A stretch of DNA of 33,645 nt from Coxiella endosymbiont of Ornithodoros amblus (GTDB lineage: Bacteria > Pseudomonadota > Gammaproteobacteria > Coxiellales > Coxiellaceae). Location: assembly GCF_019425495.1 (NCBI RefSeq), contig NZ_VFIV01000010.1:1-33645 (forward strand), in the 5' to 3' direction. The translations under genes and the position numbers were made by a program. This document shows positions 1 to 11,416 of this stretch, one piece after another. The stretch's first letter is position 1; each line of letters starts with the position of its first letter. The notes beneath the pieces are model-generated. The model ran no database searches. It saw only the letters and a list, made by a program, of their open reading frames with translations, and was not told where the DNA came from.

Positions 1-332
1 TTAGCCTTTTAGCCGGGACTCCCGTGACTTCGGCTGTGAAAGCCCTCGATTCTTTGTCTGTCAGTAGACGGCCCACGCACGGGAACGACGGGGTCTAGTT
101 TTAGTCTTTACCACTTGTGGGTAATAAATGGTCGTGGCTTATTGTGCTGGAGGTTATTGAAATTGTCTATATTTGCGAAGTTATCGTCTTATTCGACGCA
201 GATCAAGGCAAATCATCGAGAATTTTATAAGCACCTGTTTGGAAAACACTCACGTAATGTTCATAAGTTAACTTACAGATAAAAACCTGGGAGCAGCCTA
301 GAATCTTAATACACCGTCCAAAAAAAGTATAA
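1..332. other. Non-coding or fully decayed stretch
   Basis: I see no convincing gene here. All frames are interrupted often and nothing resembles a known family. Bases 74-95 contain a degenerate copy of the GC-rich motif (cgcacgggaacgacgggg) that resembles a better copy near 23050 (cctgtgcgggaatgacg). It may be a worn dispersed repeat. Confidence 0.4.
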
Positions 333-390
333 AGATCCCAAAAGAAGGCCTACGATAGGCAAAGATATTTGCCTCCCGGGGGTCTTTTTT
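333..390 (+). terminator. Possible rho-independent terminator
   Basis: An outer stem pairs agatccc (333-339) with ggggtct (379-385), with one G-T pair. It encloses a perfect inner hairpin, ggcaaa-gata-tttgcc, near 358-373. A run of six T follows at 385-390. The shape suits a + strand terminator, but no upstream gene is recognisable, so it may be the tail of a lost gene or a chance structure. Confidence 0.35.
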
Positions 391-2540
391 ATGCCTCAAT
401 CGTATAGTTTTAATTCTCAGAGTGGTATAATTTAAGTCCGATATATTAAAGCAAATAGTTTCATGTGATGACTTGGCAGACCCCATCCCCTTCGAAGCCT
501 GTGAGAGAGCTTGTCGAAACGGGGATTTGGAAAATATAGAAAAAATAAAGAATTCCTCTTTTCTGGAAACTTCTTTCAAAAACCCATCAATAAATTCTTA
601 GCGTATAAGCATTTCGGAGTATACAGGCATCTAATGGATTCGGATGACCAGTTTAAAAAAGTTTGTGATGGATCATTTGATGGATTGTAGGAAGCGTATT
701 CTCGATAACTATGAAAAATTTGTAATTTATTCCGCGAGCTGGTCATGAGCCCGTTATACTGCAGTAAACAACTTATTCCATTCAAGATAAACAGGGAGGT
801 CAATCGAAACCGATATTGTAGATAAAATTTTTAAAGTTATAGACGATTAATTGTCAAAGACAAGAGATTGTAAAAAAATATCTGGAATCGATTGTGGAAA
901 TTCTTAAGCAGCCCTTTAATTTAGGACTTTTTTGGAGGGAGTGTTCAGCGTTACAATTTTTGGTATCCACTGGAAAGCTTAGTGAACGGTGTGCCTCCTT
1001 AAAATTATTAAATAAAAATGGGCGACTGCCTGCCAAAAATAAATCTACCAACTTAATTTAGCCTATTTGGAGGCCCAGAATTCTCGATGGGAAACTATAA
1101 AAAATGGTTATTGAGCACCGTCAAAGACCTTGAAGTGCTTGCTGACATCCATGGGCAAACGCTTTTTTTAAAGATATCATTACACTCCTATATCGATGAT
1201 CCTACATTAAAATATTTATTGCAGCTCGATCAGAAGCGTCCTTTTCAAGGAGAAAAAACGAGAAATTTATTAATCGGGACGCGCCCTTAAAATCATTGCT
1301 GCTCATTCCACCCCGCCTAAGCAGATACTGATACAGAAATGAAGAGCTTGAACAGGCTATTATTTTTGGAAAACGGTAGCGATGTGAATCGCCAATTCGA
1401 CATGATCGAGTTGATTTTTTGAAGTCAAAATTGAAAGATCTGTCCGTTGCAAAGGATGAAGAGTCAATACTAGGCCAACGCTGCCTAAAGAAATTAACGA
1501 TTGGCTAAAAAAGCGGCTATAGAATGTAGAAATACAAAAGCTTGCATAACATTAATCAAATGATTTACGAACGTTACTCAATAGATTCTTTCCTCGGGAG
1601 AGGAGACTAAATCATTGTAGCTGAAACTTCAGCCGGAGAAAATCTTGTTTGGGAGGTTTTTAAAATACTCTGCCAGAATACGGATGGACGTCCTCAGGAT
1701 TATTTACAGATGGAAATTTGGGCGGCTATCTGTGAAAAAATATCCCATGGAATATCGCACCCAGTTTGATCAACTTGTCCAGAAATTTATTTTTTGCCCA
1801 AGCACCCACATGACTTCCCTTCTTTAAAATTAGCCGAAGATTACTTTGATTTTCGTAGGAGTAGGAAAGTAGTAGTTCATTATTAGAGATAGAAATTGGC
1901 GTGTTGAGTTTGATTCGTTTTGCGAATTTTTGAGGATTGTTTCTAAATTTTTTGTTACGAGCGAGAAGCAAGATTCCTGCGGATTCTCCATTTTTTAAAA
2001 TACTTTTATTCTCCAGTCGAATTTGAAACTTTAATGGCTGGAGAAGGTGAGAGCTGCTTTGGAACAATAGTAGCTATTCATCAGCAGTTCAATCGGAGTT
2101 GAGTTGGTTAAGATATTAGATCCTTTATCGGCTGGGATCTATTTTATGACGCTAACATTGAATGGTTTTTCAACTGCAAGCTAATAAAACGAGGGCAATA
2201 AGAGAGTCTGAGACTACTAGCTTAAATATAGCGGAAATAAAGCTTCCGATTCAGGGCTACCAAAGCCATCTCTTTTGATATAGTCCAACCATTATTGGAT
2301 AACTATAATAAATTGGGGGATCAGGATCAGCAAAAAATTTCCGGTGTATTACAAGCGTTATTATTGCAATATGCTTGTCCAGAACTGGACGACATAAAAG
2401 AAGTGCTTATTAAAGTGGCTGAATATGAAAAAGGTATAAAACAAGCGTTGGAAAATCATTTACAAAAAGGAACAGGATATAAGCGCAAAAGTCTACCTCG
2501 AGTACCTAAAGCAGTCTCCACAATTGTCATTAGCAAATAA
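391..2540 (+). pseudogene. Decayed ankyrin-repeat protein gene
   Basis: No long frame is open, but short + strand pieces in changing frames read like ankyrin repeats in order. Around 490-590 there is an ACRNGDLENIEK-like helix. At 843-1059 a frame contains CSALQFLVSTGKLSERCASL and LLNKNGRLPAKNK. At 1087-1290 there is GQTLFLKISLHSYID...LKYLLQLD. Around 1290-1420 come ALKIIAAHSTPP and LLFLENGSDVNRQ. Near 1620-1885 there is a non-ankyrin part (NLVWEVFKILCQNTDGRPQD, then LAEDYFDFRRSRK). The last open piece, about 2250-2540, is a charged helical tail (PELDDIKEVLIKVAEYEKG). The TTG at 2295 is only a formal start. Ankyrin proteins in Coxiella and Legionella are often Dot/Icm effectors, so loss of an effector is plausible but inferred. 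The exact extent and number of original genes are uncertain. Confidence 0.6.
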
Positions 2541-2636
2541 GCTTACCACTTCAAGCACAACCAAATAGATAAGAAGAAAAGAAAGGAAAATTGGCAGAGG
2601 GTAGTGTGTACCTTCCAGCCTGAAATAGTAAGTTCG

Positions 2637-4417
2637 TTAACTGCGCAAATTTTTCAGATGCTTTAAGAATTGAGAAGCCGACATTTCGCCGACGATGCGG
2701 GAGTTGGGGATTTCTTTGCCGTGAGGATCCAGGAAAAGAACTGTGGGGGGAGCGACCACGCCAAAATGTTTTTCTAGCAGCGTACTTCCATGATCATTGC
2801 GAGTAACGTCGGCCCGGAGTAGACGAAAGCTAGCTATCGCTTTTTGCACATTTTGGTTAGCGAAAGTAAATTGCTCCATTTGTTTGCAAGAAATACACCA
2901 ATCAGCATAGAAATCAATCATCATCGATTGGCCTTTTGTCGTGGCAATTTTTAATTGATGCTCAACGTCAGGGAGTGTGTAAACGGCGGTGAAAGAAGGC
3001 CCTTTTCCTTTCTCTGGTAAAAATGCAAGGGAAACAGGACGTAGCGGGTTAGTGTTTCCTGAAAGGCCGCCGGTTGCCAGCACAATACCGTAGGCTAGAA
3101 GAAATAATCCGAAGGTTTTTCCGATTTTTTGCATTTTCGTTTGCGTAGTGGAGAGCGCGCCAAGAATAATGGCTGAGACAACAGCGAGGGCTTCCCAGAG
3201 AAACATCATTACCGTTCCCGGTAAGATGCGAGCTAAAAGCCAAACGGCGACAGCTAGCATCAAGACACCCAGGATGTGTCTGATGAGCGTCATCCATGGA
3301 CCGGCCTTGGGTAAAACCATTTTCGGCTAAAAGCGCCGAGAAGTAACAACGGCGCGCCCATCCCGAGCCCCATCGTAAACAAAGCAATGCCCCCTAAGGA
3401 TGCGTTGCCGGTATGGCTTATATAACCGAGGACTCCAACGAGGGCCGGCGTGATGCAAGGCGATAAAATAAGCGTGGATAAAGTACCCATTAACGCGGTT
3501 CCTAGATAAGTTCCGTGTTTTTGTCGATCGCTGGCTCGCGCGAGCCGTGTCTGCCATCGCTGCGGAAGTTGAAGGTCGTATAAGCCAAAAAGTGACAAGG
3601 CCATGACAATGAATAATAAGCTAAACAATCCAATAACCCAGGGATTTTGGAAGGTAGCTTGCACCATGCTCCCGATAAAACCGAAAATAACGCCAGCTAT
3701 TGCGTAGGTGATTGCCATTCCCAGTACATATATCAAGGATAAACCAAAAGCGCGTTTATGGTATTTTTGCTGACCCACGATGATGCCGGATAACACCGAA
3801 ATCATTGGCAGCACGCATGGTGTAAAAGAAAGCAGAAAACCAAAACCAAAAAAACTCAATAAAACAAAAAATAAATTCTTATGTGTCATAAGCTGGGTAA
3901 CTCGATCTTGTTGGGTAATGGGCGGTGCTGCTTTGGGTCTAGGCGTTTTGCCGGGCGCAATATCGATCGCTAAAGGCACTACAGGGTGTATATAATTTCC
4001 AGCTAAATCAATAGCCACTGTTTTTGTGGTCGGGGGATAACAAAACCCTTTTTCGGAGCAGCCTTGATAATCGACCTTCAAATAAAGTATTTGATCCATT
4101 GCTTTAATCACTGGGACCGAAATCCTTAATTGGCCTTGATATACCAGCAATTTTCAAATGCCAGGATAGTCTTTGATAGTCTCAATGCGAGGCCAGAGGG
4201 GCTCCCCGAGATAATCGGCCGATCTAAGCGATGAAAAGTGAATGTGATTTCGGTACAGGTAAAAGCCTGGCTTGATGTTCCATAGGCCAATTACTGTCTG
4301 ATAATCCTTAGCCATCGCACTAAATTGGAATGCCTCATCAATCGGCACAGGCTCCTCCGATGGCGCATAAATTGGAAGAAAAAGCAAAACCAAAAGAGTT
4401 ATTAATGGACGAATCAT
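2637..4417 (-). pseudogene. dsbD: Broken thiol:disulfide interchange protein DsbD
   Basis: DsbD moves electrons from cytoplasmic thioredoxin across the inner membrane to periplasmic disulfide isomerases and c-type cytochrome maturation. All three domains can be read. The N-terminal part (4417-4154) has a signal peptide (MIRPLITLLVLLFLPIYAPS). The next part (4150-3290) has the periplasmic cysteine pair in GCSEKGFCYPP and the membrane domain with FTPCVLPMISVLSG and LSPCITPALVG. The C-terminal part (about 3320-2637) is thioredoxin-like with DFYADWCISCKQM. Two lesions break it. An in-frame TGA lies at 4154-4156; the frame continues unchanged after it. A one-base shift lies at a T run (3320-3323 on +), and one more base would join ...FSRK to MVLPKAGPWM. 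All redox cysteines survive, so the breakage looks recent. Independent pieces are unlikely to work. Confidence 0.9.
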
Positions 4418-4564
4418 CGACTTATCTAAACACACTTCGACAACAAAGTGAACAACTGGCGGGCTCTTTCACGTGTCATTCAATGACTGAGCCCTCGACT
4501 CTGGCGCGTAAAAAAGGTCGTTGCTGAGTGAGCAGTGGAAACATGGTGGTTATTTAAATAAATT

Positions 4565-5262
4565 TTATTCTAAATTTTTAGTATCCATCATCATAATAGC
4601 ATCATGTCCAACATGGACATTAATACCCTGTTTCTTTCCAAGGGTGATTAGTTTTTTCTGGTGTTAGGTATATTCTGATAAAACCAACTGCCAAAATGCA
4701 CAAAAATTAAATGACTTGTGTGAGTTTTAAAAAATTTAAAAATTAGGAATGCCGGTATGGGCCTAGATCTTTTTAGATTCTTCATGTCGTCGTATTCGTC
4801 TCCCTTTTTGAATAAAACTTTCTTCGGTAATCACCAGATATAAATTTTCTAATAAGTGATGGTATTCTTTAATTTAATCCAGATCATATCACCGGTATAT
4901 AAGATTTCTCTTTCCCTTTTTTATTTAGATAAGCTTGTGAATTGACTTTTTGGCTATGATGAGTGGGAATGGGCATGATTTCATAGGAATCAAATGATTT
5001 TGGTTGGGTGAGCGCCTTAACTCATAAATTTTTCCTTTGAAATTTTTTGGGGCGAAGATGGGCGTGTCAATAGTATAATCCTTTTTAGGCTCGCGTACGA
5101 AGAAGGCATGGTCGGGATGTGAATGGGTAATCAATATGTATTTTGGCTGATGAGTTAAAAAGCTTCTTCTCCGAGATCAAAAAGAAAAACGTCATTCACC
5201 AATACACCTGAATGATGGGGGTGGTAAGGGGCAGAAGCCTCAATTCCCCCTCTCGTCCCTAA
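4565..5262 (-). pseudogene. Decayed metallo-beta-lactamase-fold hydrolase
   Basis: Read from high to low coordinates, one frame gives LGTRGGIEASAPYHPHHSGV, then LVNDVFLFDLGEEAF, and then stops. A different frame continues with the zinc-binding signature ITHSHPDHAFF near 5110-5134 and stays open to 4925. Later pieces in other frames give EYHHLLENLYLVITEESFIQ, an AHTGIPNFLNFLKL segment and a last helix LGKKQGINVHVGHDAIMM ending at 4565. The order and motifs match small metal-dependent hydrolases of the MBL fold. The substrate cannot be told. At least four frameshifts or stops are needed to join the pieces. No good start codon is visible; the frame runs up to a stop just 5' of 5262. The gene reads in the same direction as acnA, about 50 bases downstream of it. 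Confidence 0.75.
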
Positions 5263-5317
5263 ATTTTTATTTTTATAATTTAAAAATTATAGCTAAAAAA
5301 TGGGAGAGGTGGCTTCG

Positions 5318-7990
5318 TTAACAAGATCTCAACATTTGGCGTAAAACAAACTGTAAAATCCCACCATGCTGGTAATAAACCAATTCATTTTGTGTATTGA
5401 TACAACAATGCAATGGAATTTTCTCAATAGTTCCATTTTTTCGCTTAACTGTCATAATAACATCGCCTCCAGGCTTTAAATCATTTTCCAATCCGGTGAT
5501 ATCAATCACTTCGTTTCCTTCTAATTTTAAAGAATGACGATTATTGCCATTTTTGAATTCCAACGGCAACACACCCATACCGACTAAATTAGAACGATGG
5601 ATACGCTCAAAACTTTCCGCCACCACCGCTTTAACGCCCAATAGACGCGGACCTTTGGCGGCCCAATCGCGCGAAGAACCGGTACCATATTCTTTACCCG
5701 CGATCACCACCAACGGAATATTCTCACTGCGATACTTCATCGCAGCGTCGTAAATGGAAAGCTGTTCCCCATCCGGAAAATGTTTTGTAAATCCGCCTTC
5801 CACCTTCGATAACGTCTCATTACGAATACGAATGTTGGCAAACGTCCCGCGCATCAATACTTCGTGATTACCGCGGCGAGAGCCATATGAATTAAAATCT
5901 TTAATGTCGATACCATGCTCAATTAAATATTTACCGGCCGGACTATCCGCTTTAATGGCGCCCGCGGGAGAAATATGATCAGTCGTTACACTGTCCCCTA
6001 AAATAGCTAAAATACGTGCGTCAATAATATTTCTTAAAGGCTTGGGTTTCGCACTCATGTTTTCAAAGAAAGGGGGATTTTTCACATAAGTGGAATTCGC
6101 TTGCCAACTGAAAGTATCTCCGGTAGACACATGAATACGCTGCCATTCTTCGTCTCCCTCGAGTATGTCGGCGTATTCTTTGTGGAACATATCATTGCGA
6201 ACTTGCATCACCGTTTTTGCAATCTCTCCGTTCGATGGCCAGATATCGTTTAAAAAAATAGGTTCTCCACGATCGTTATGACCCAGCGGATCTTTAGTAA
6301 GATCAATGCGCGTTGTGCCAGCAAGGGCAAAAGCAACCACCAGCGGTGGTGATGCTAACCAATTCGTTTTAACTAACGGATGAATACGACCTTCAAAATT
6401 ACGATTGCCGGATAAAACGGATGACACAATAAGATCATTTTCCGTCACCGTTTTAGCCACCGTCTTGAGCAAGGGTCCCGAATTGCCAATACAAGTTGTG
6501 CAGCCATAGCCGACGAGATAAAAGCCAAGCTTTTCAAGATAATTAATTAATCCTGTTTTATGCAAATAATCTGTAACCACTTTGGATCCTGGCGCTAGCG
6601 ATGATTTAACCCAGGGTTTTCTTTGAAGCCCTTTTGCCACCGCGTTTTTTGCAAGCAAACCTGCGGCGAGCATTACGCTGGGATTGGAGGTATTCGTACA
6701 ACTGGTGATGGCGGCGATCACGACATCACCATGATGAAGATCAAAATCTCCAGTACTTTGAAAAGAGTGATCGAGTTCTTGATCACGCCCAGCTGTCGCA
6801 ATAACACCCTCGACGGTTTTCTTTAACTTCGCTAAGGGAACACGGTCTTGGGGGCGTTTTGGGCCAGCGAGACTTGGTTCGACGGTTGAAAGGTCAAGGG
6901 ATAGCGTGTCTGAGAAAATAGGTTCGGGGGTATTTTCGTCGTGCCAAGTGCCTTGCGCTTTTGAATAAGCCTTGACGAGTTCGATCGCTTCAGCGTCTCG
7001 GCCGGTTAATTCTAAATATTTAATCGTTTCGGCATCGATAGGGAAAAGTCCGCAAGTGGCGCCATATTCAGGGGCCATGTTGCCGATAGTCGCTCGGTCA
7101 GCCAGAGAAAGCTCCGCTAAACCGGGGCCGTAGAATTCAACGAATTTTCCCACTACTCCCTTTTGACGCAGTATTTGAGTCACAGTTAAAACGAGGTCAG
7201 TGCCTGTAATGCCTTCGCGTAATTGACCAGAAAGATAAAAACCAATGACTTCAGGGATCAGCATGGAGATAGGCTGTCCTAGCATAGCAGCTTCGGCTTC
7301 GATGCCCCCGACGCCCCATCCCAAAACACCCAGTCCGTTGATCATGGTCGTGTGACTATCGGTTCCGACCAGCGTGTCGGGATAAGCAAACCACTCACTG
7401 TTTTGTTGGCTAGACCACACGCCGCGGCCGAGGTATTCCAAATTCACTTGATGGCAAATACCAGTGCCTGGCGGCACTAGTTGAAAGTGACGAAACGCTT
7501 GTTGTCCCCATTTCAAAAAGCTATATCGTTCGTGGTTGCGCTCCATTTCAATGTGTACGTTATCTCGAAGGGCCTCTTCGTTGCCGAATTCATCCACTTG
7601 TACGGAATGGTCGATGATAAGATCAATAGGGCAATGAGGGTTGATTTTGGTTGGATCCCCTTTCATGCGCGCCATCGCATCGCGCATCGCGGCTAAATCG
7701 ACCACGGCGGGAACGCCGGTAAAATCTTGCATTAAGACTCGGGCGGGTCGATAAGCGATTTCACGATTGGAATGTTTATCTTTCAGCCAGTGAGCGAACG
7801 CTTCAATATGCGTTTGAGTGACTGTTTTTCCATCTTCATGTCGTAATTGGTTTTCCAATAAAATTTTGAGTGAGTAAGGAAGGCGATGAATGTTTGAAAG
7901 ACCCGCGTTTTCCGCCGCTTTTAAACTATGGTAGTAGTAGGTTTTACTACCAGCAGTTAATTCACACCATGTTTTTAATGAATTCACCAT
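5318..7990 (-). CDS. acnA: Aconitate hydratase A
   Basis: This cytoplasmic TCA-cycle enzyme isomerises citrate to isocitrate through cis-aconitate. The protein is 890 residues, the usual length of the AcnA/IRP1 type. The 4Fe-4S ligands are visible: C431 in TSCTNTSNPSVM and C497/C500 in GYGCTTCIGNSGP. The substrate-binding segment TLVGTDSHTTMINGLGVLGW lies near 206-225, and the C-terminal swivel domain carries EYGTGSSRDWAAKGP. I place the start at ATG 7990, preceded by GCGAGGT as ribosome binding site; the frame runs open 27 codons further upstream without a good site. The gene diverges from groES, with about 200 bases between the starts. It has no partner gene in an intact operon; its downstream neighbour is a decayed hydrolase. 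As an Fe-S enzyme it is a natural client of the nearby SodB and AhpC defences. Confidence 0.97.
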   Translation of the reverse strand: MVNSLKTWCELTAGSKTYYYHSLKAAENAGLSNIHRLPYSLKILLENQLRHEDGKTVTQTHIEAFAHWLKDKHSNREIAYRPARVLMQDFTGVPAVVDLAAMRDAMARMKGDPTKINPHCPIDLIIDHSVQVDEFGNEEALRDNVHIEMERNHERYSFLKWGQQAFRHFQLVPPGTGICHQVNLEYLGRGVWSSQQNSEWFAYPDTLVGTDSHTTMINGLGVLGWGVGGIEAEAAMLGQPISMLIPEVIGFYLSGQLREGITGTDLVLTVTQILRQKGVVGKFVEFYGPGLAELSLADRATIGNMAPEYGATCGLFPIDAETIKYLELTGRDAEAIELVKAYSKAQGTWHDENTPEPIFSDTLSLDLSTVEPSLAGPKRPQDRVPLAKLKKTVEGVIATAGRDQELDHSFQSTGDFDLHHGDVVIAAITSCTNTSNPSVMLAAGLLAKNAVAKGLQRKPWVKSSLAPGSKVVTDYLHKTGLINYLEKLGFYLVGYGCTTCIGNSGPLLKTVAKTVTENDLIVSSVLSGNRNFEGRIHPLVKTNWLASPPLVVAFALAGTTRIDLTKDPLGHNDRGEPIFLNDIWPSNGEIAKTVMQVRNDMFHKEYADILEGDEEWQRIHVSTGDTFSWQANSTYVKNPPFFENMSAKPKPLRNIIDARILAILGDSVTTDHISPAGAIKADSPAGKYLIEHGIDIKDFNSYGSRRGNHEVLMRGTFANIRIRNETLSKVEGGFTKHFPDGEQLSIYDAAMKYRSENIPLVVIAGKEYGTGSSRDWAAKGPRLLGVKAVVAESFERIHRSNLVGMGVLPLEFKNGNNRHSLKLEGNEVIDITGLENDLKPGGDVIMTVKRKNGTIEKIPLHCCINTQNELVYYQHGGILQFVLRQMLRSC

Positions 7991-8099
7991 CGTTACCTCG
8001 CAGCCAATTTTGGGCTTGAGCTTAACACATTCGAAAGTGCGACAGAAGTCGGTCGAGGCGCAGTTGGCCATGTTAATGACGAAAAAATTAAAAATCGCC

Positions 8100-8127
8100 C
8101 TTGAATTTTCATCGCCTGACCTTATAT
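8100..8127 (+). promoter_or_regulatory. Heat-shock (sigma-32-type) promoter of groESL
   Basis: CTTGAA at 8100-8105 is followed after 14 bases by CCTTATAT at 8120-8127. This fits the sigma-32 pattern CTTGAA-N13/15-CCCCATNT well: the -35 is perfect and five of seven defined -10 bases match. It leaves a leader of about 60 bases before groES. I see no CIRCE-type inverted repeat. Confidence 0.75.
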
Positions 8128-8193
8128 GAATTAATGATTGTCGCTCATGTTATTGAGCTTGGTAATTTTACAAATAAATGGAGAGGGTTAAAT

Positions 8194-8484
8194 ATGAAAA
8201 TACGTCCATTACACGATCGAGTGGTGGTCCGTCGCCTTGAAGAAGAACGCACTTCTGCGGGCGGCATCGTCATCCCAGACTCTGCCGCAGAGAAACCTTC
8301 TCGGGGTGAAGTCATTTCAGTAGGTCCAGGTAAACCGTTGGATAACGGTGAGGTCCGTTCCTTGGATGTCAAAGTGGGCGACCAAATTTTGTTTGGCAAA
8401 TACGCAGGCACCGAAGTCAAGCTGGCTGGAGACGAATATGTCGTCATGCGAGAAGATGACATTATGGGCCTGATTGAAAAATAA
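8194..8484 (+). CDS. groES: Co-chaperonin GroES
   Basis: The heptameric lid of the GroEL folding chamber, cytoplasmic. The protein is 96 residues and begins [14 protein letters not shown], the classical GroES N-terminus. The mobile loop that contacts GroEL is seen in [15 protein letters not shown], and the second half has [15 protein letters not shown] choose ATG 8194 because of GGAGAGG at 8180-8186 and the family N-terminus; the open frame reaches 8101, but that region is promoter. groEL follows 25 bases later, so the two are co-transcribed. Known as htpA in Coxiella. Confidence 0.98.
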   Translation: MKIRPLHDRVVVRRLEEERTSAGGIVIPDSAAEKPSRGEVISVGPGKPLDNGEVRSLDVKVGDQILFGKYAGTEVKLAGDEYVVMREDDIMGLIEK

Positions 8485-8506
8485 CTGACAGAGGAAAGAG
8501 AGGTAA

Positions 8507-10159
<1,653 letters not shown>

Positions 10160-10180
10160 GCCTTGCACTCAGGAAAGTAA

Positions 10181-10208
10181 AAAACCCCGCAACTAGGCGG
10201 GGTTTTTT
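10181..10208 (+). terminator. Rho-independent terminator of groESL
   Basis: A perfect hairpin: aaaaccccgc (10181-10190), loop aactag, gcggggtttt (10197-10206), followed by further T. It lies 21 bases after the groEL stop. Confidence 0.95.
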
Positions 10209-10210
10209 AT

Positions 10211-10241
10211 AGCCCGTATGTAGCGAAGCGCAATACGGGCT
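10211..10241. repeat. Palindromic repeat, full copy
   Basis: AGCCCGTAT (10211-10219) and ATACGGGCT (10233-10241) form a perfect 9-base stem around a loop of 13 bases (gtagcgaagcgca). A half copy with the same left arm and a similar loop (gaagtgaaa) lies at 13160 between gcvPA and gcvPB. The pattern suggests a REP-like dispersed element. It could also act as a second hairpin behind groEL. Confidence 0.7.
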
Positions 10242-10268
10242 GCTATGTATGAATGGCGAGGTATTTTC

Positions 10269-10298
10269 TTGGCATGAGCGCTCCTCTTCCCTTATAAT
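10269..10298 (+). promoter_or_regulatory. Sigma-70 promoter of the gcv operon
   Basis: TTGGCA at 10269-10274 and a perfect TATAAT at 10293-10298 are spaced by 18 bases. Transcription should begin near 10304-10306, only a few bases before the preferred gcvT ATG at 10309. The message would then have almost no leader. There is no room for a glycine riboswitch. Confidence 0.7.
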
Positions 10299-10308
10299 CT
10301 CTAGCTAT

Positions 10309-11406
10309 ATGACAAGACAATCACCCCTTTACGAAGAACACGCTAAAGCGAAAGCCCACTTTGTCCATTTCGCCGGGTGGGAAATGCCTTTGTATTATGG
10401 ATCACAAATTGAAGAACATCACCAAGTGCGCCAACGAGCGGGAATTTTTGATGTGTCTCACATGGGCGTTATTGACCTTGAGGGTGAAGGCGCTACTGCT
10501 TTTTTGCGTTATCTTTTAGCCAATGATGTTGCAAAACTCAGTCACGTCGGACGCGCTTTGTATACCTGTATGCTTAATATACAAGGCGGCATTATCGATG
10601 ATCTTATTGTTTATCGAGTGGCACCGATGGGTTATCGGTTGGTAGTGAACGCTGCAACGCGAGATAAAGACATCGCTTGGATAAAAGAAAAAGGCGCTGG
10701 GTATAAGGTTTCAATTTCTGAACGCCCTGAAATGTGTATTCTTGCCGTTCAAGGCCCACAAGCCATCGCTGCGGCTAAATTCATTTTTGATGAAGTGCTG
10801 TATGCGCAATTGGAAGCCCTTAAACCTTTCCAATTTATTTCATCACCGGCGCAAGATTTGCAAATAGCCCGAACAGGTTACACGGGTGAAGATGGGCTTG
10901 AAATAATTGTCCCCGCCTCTCGAGCGACGGATCTTTGGGGGCTCTTCGTTCATCAGGGAGTGAAACCTTGTGGTTTAGCAGCACGCGATACCTTGCGCTT
11001 AGAAGCCGGTTTAAATTTATATGGGACAGATATGGACGAAACGACTTCTCCCTTAATTTCCAATCTCAGCTGGACGGTGTCCTGGAACTGGAACGACGTG
11101 GATCACGATTTTGTAGGTCGGCGCGCCTTGGAAAAACAATTAGACGAGAATCTCAAAGAACGGCTTATCGGTTTAGTGATGGAAGAACCAGGTGTATTAC
11201 GCAATCAGCAAAAAGTTTGGTTGACAGAGGATGGGGAAGGAATAATTACCAGCGGCAGTTTTTCTCCTACATTGGGTCACGCCATTGCATTGGCTCGCGT
11301 ACCTGTTGGAGAAGTGGAAAAAGCAACTGTGGAGCGTCGCGGTAAACAAATTCCTGTAAAAATAATTAAACCGCCCTTTGTTCGACGTGGTAAAAAAACA
11401 TTTTGA
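10309..11406 (+). CDS. gcvT: Aminomethyltransferase (glycine cleavage T protein)
   Basis: The T protein releases ammonia from the aminomethyl group held on lipoyl-GcvH and passes the carbon to tetrahydrofolate, giving 5,10-methylene-THF. From ATG 10309 it has 365 residues, close to the 364 of E. coli. It begins [20 protein letters not shown] and contains [26 protein letters not shown], the [13 protein letters not shown] segment and [18 protein letters not shown], all typical of the family. The open frame starts at 10249, but the first 20 residues there do not look like GcvT and cover the promoter. No Shine-Dalgarno precedes 10309, in line with near-leaderless initiation. It is first in a four-gene operon; gcvH starts 10 bases after its stop. 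Confidence 0.95.
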   Translation: MTRQSPLYEEHAKAKAHFVHFAGWEMPLYYGSQIEEHHQVRQRAGIFDVSHMGVIDLEGEGATAFLRYLLANDVAKLSHVGRALYTCMLNIQGGIIDDLIVYRVAPMGYRLVVNAATRDKDIAWIKEKGAGYKVSISERPEMCILAVQGPQAIAAAKFIFDEVLYAQLEALKPFQFISSPAQDLQIARTGYTGEDGLEIIVPASRATDLWGLFVHQGVKPCGLAARDTLRLEAGLNLYGTDMDETTSPLISNLSWTVSWNWNDVDHDFVGRRALEKQLDENLKERLIGLVMEEPGVLRNQQKVWLTEDGEGIITSGSFSPTLGHAIALARVPVGEVEKATVERRGKQIPVKIIKPPFVRRGKKTF

Positions 11407-11416
11407 GGAGAAGGCA

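Noticed and set aside
4330-4527. A 65-codon + strand frame opposite the dsbD start.
   Set aside because: It overlaps the dsbD signal peptide region antisense and shows no protein-like composition.
10241-10308. A glycine riboswitch or a longer GcvT N-terminus upstream of gcvT.
   Set aside because: The space holds a palindromic repeat and a good promoter; no tandem aptamer-like structure is visible, and the extra residues do not fit GcvT.
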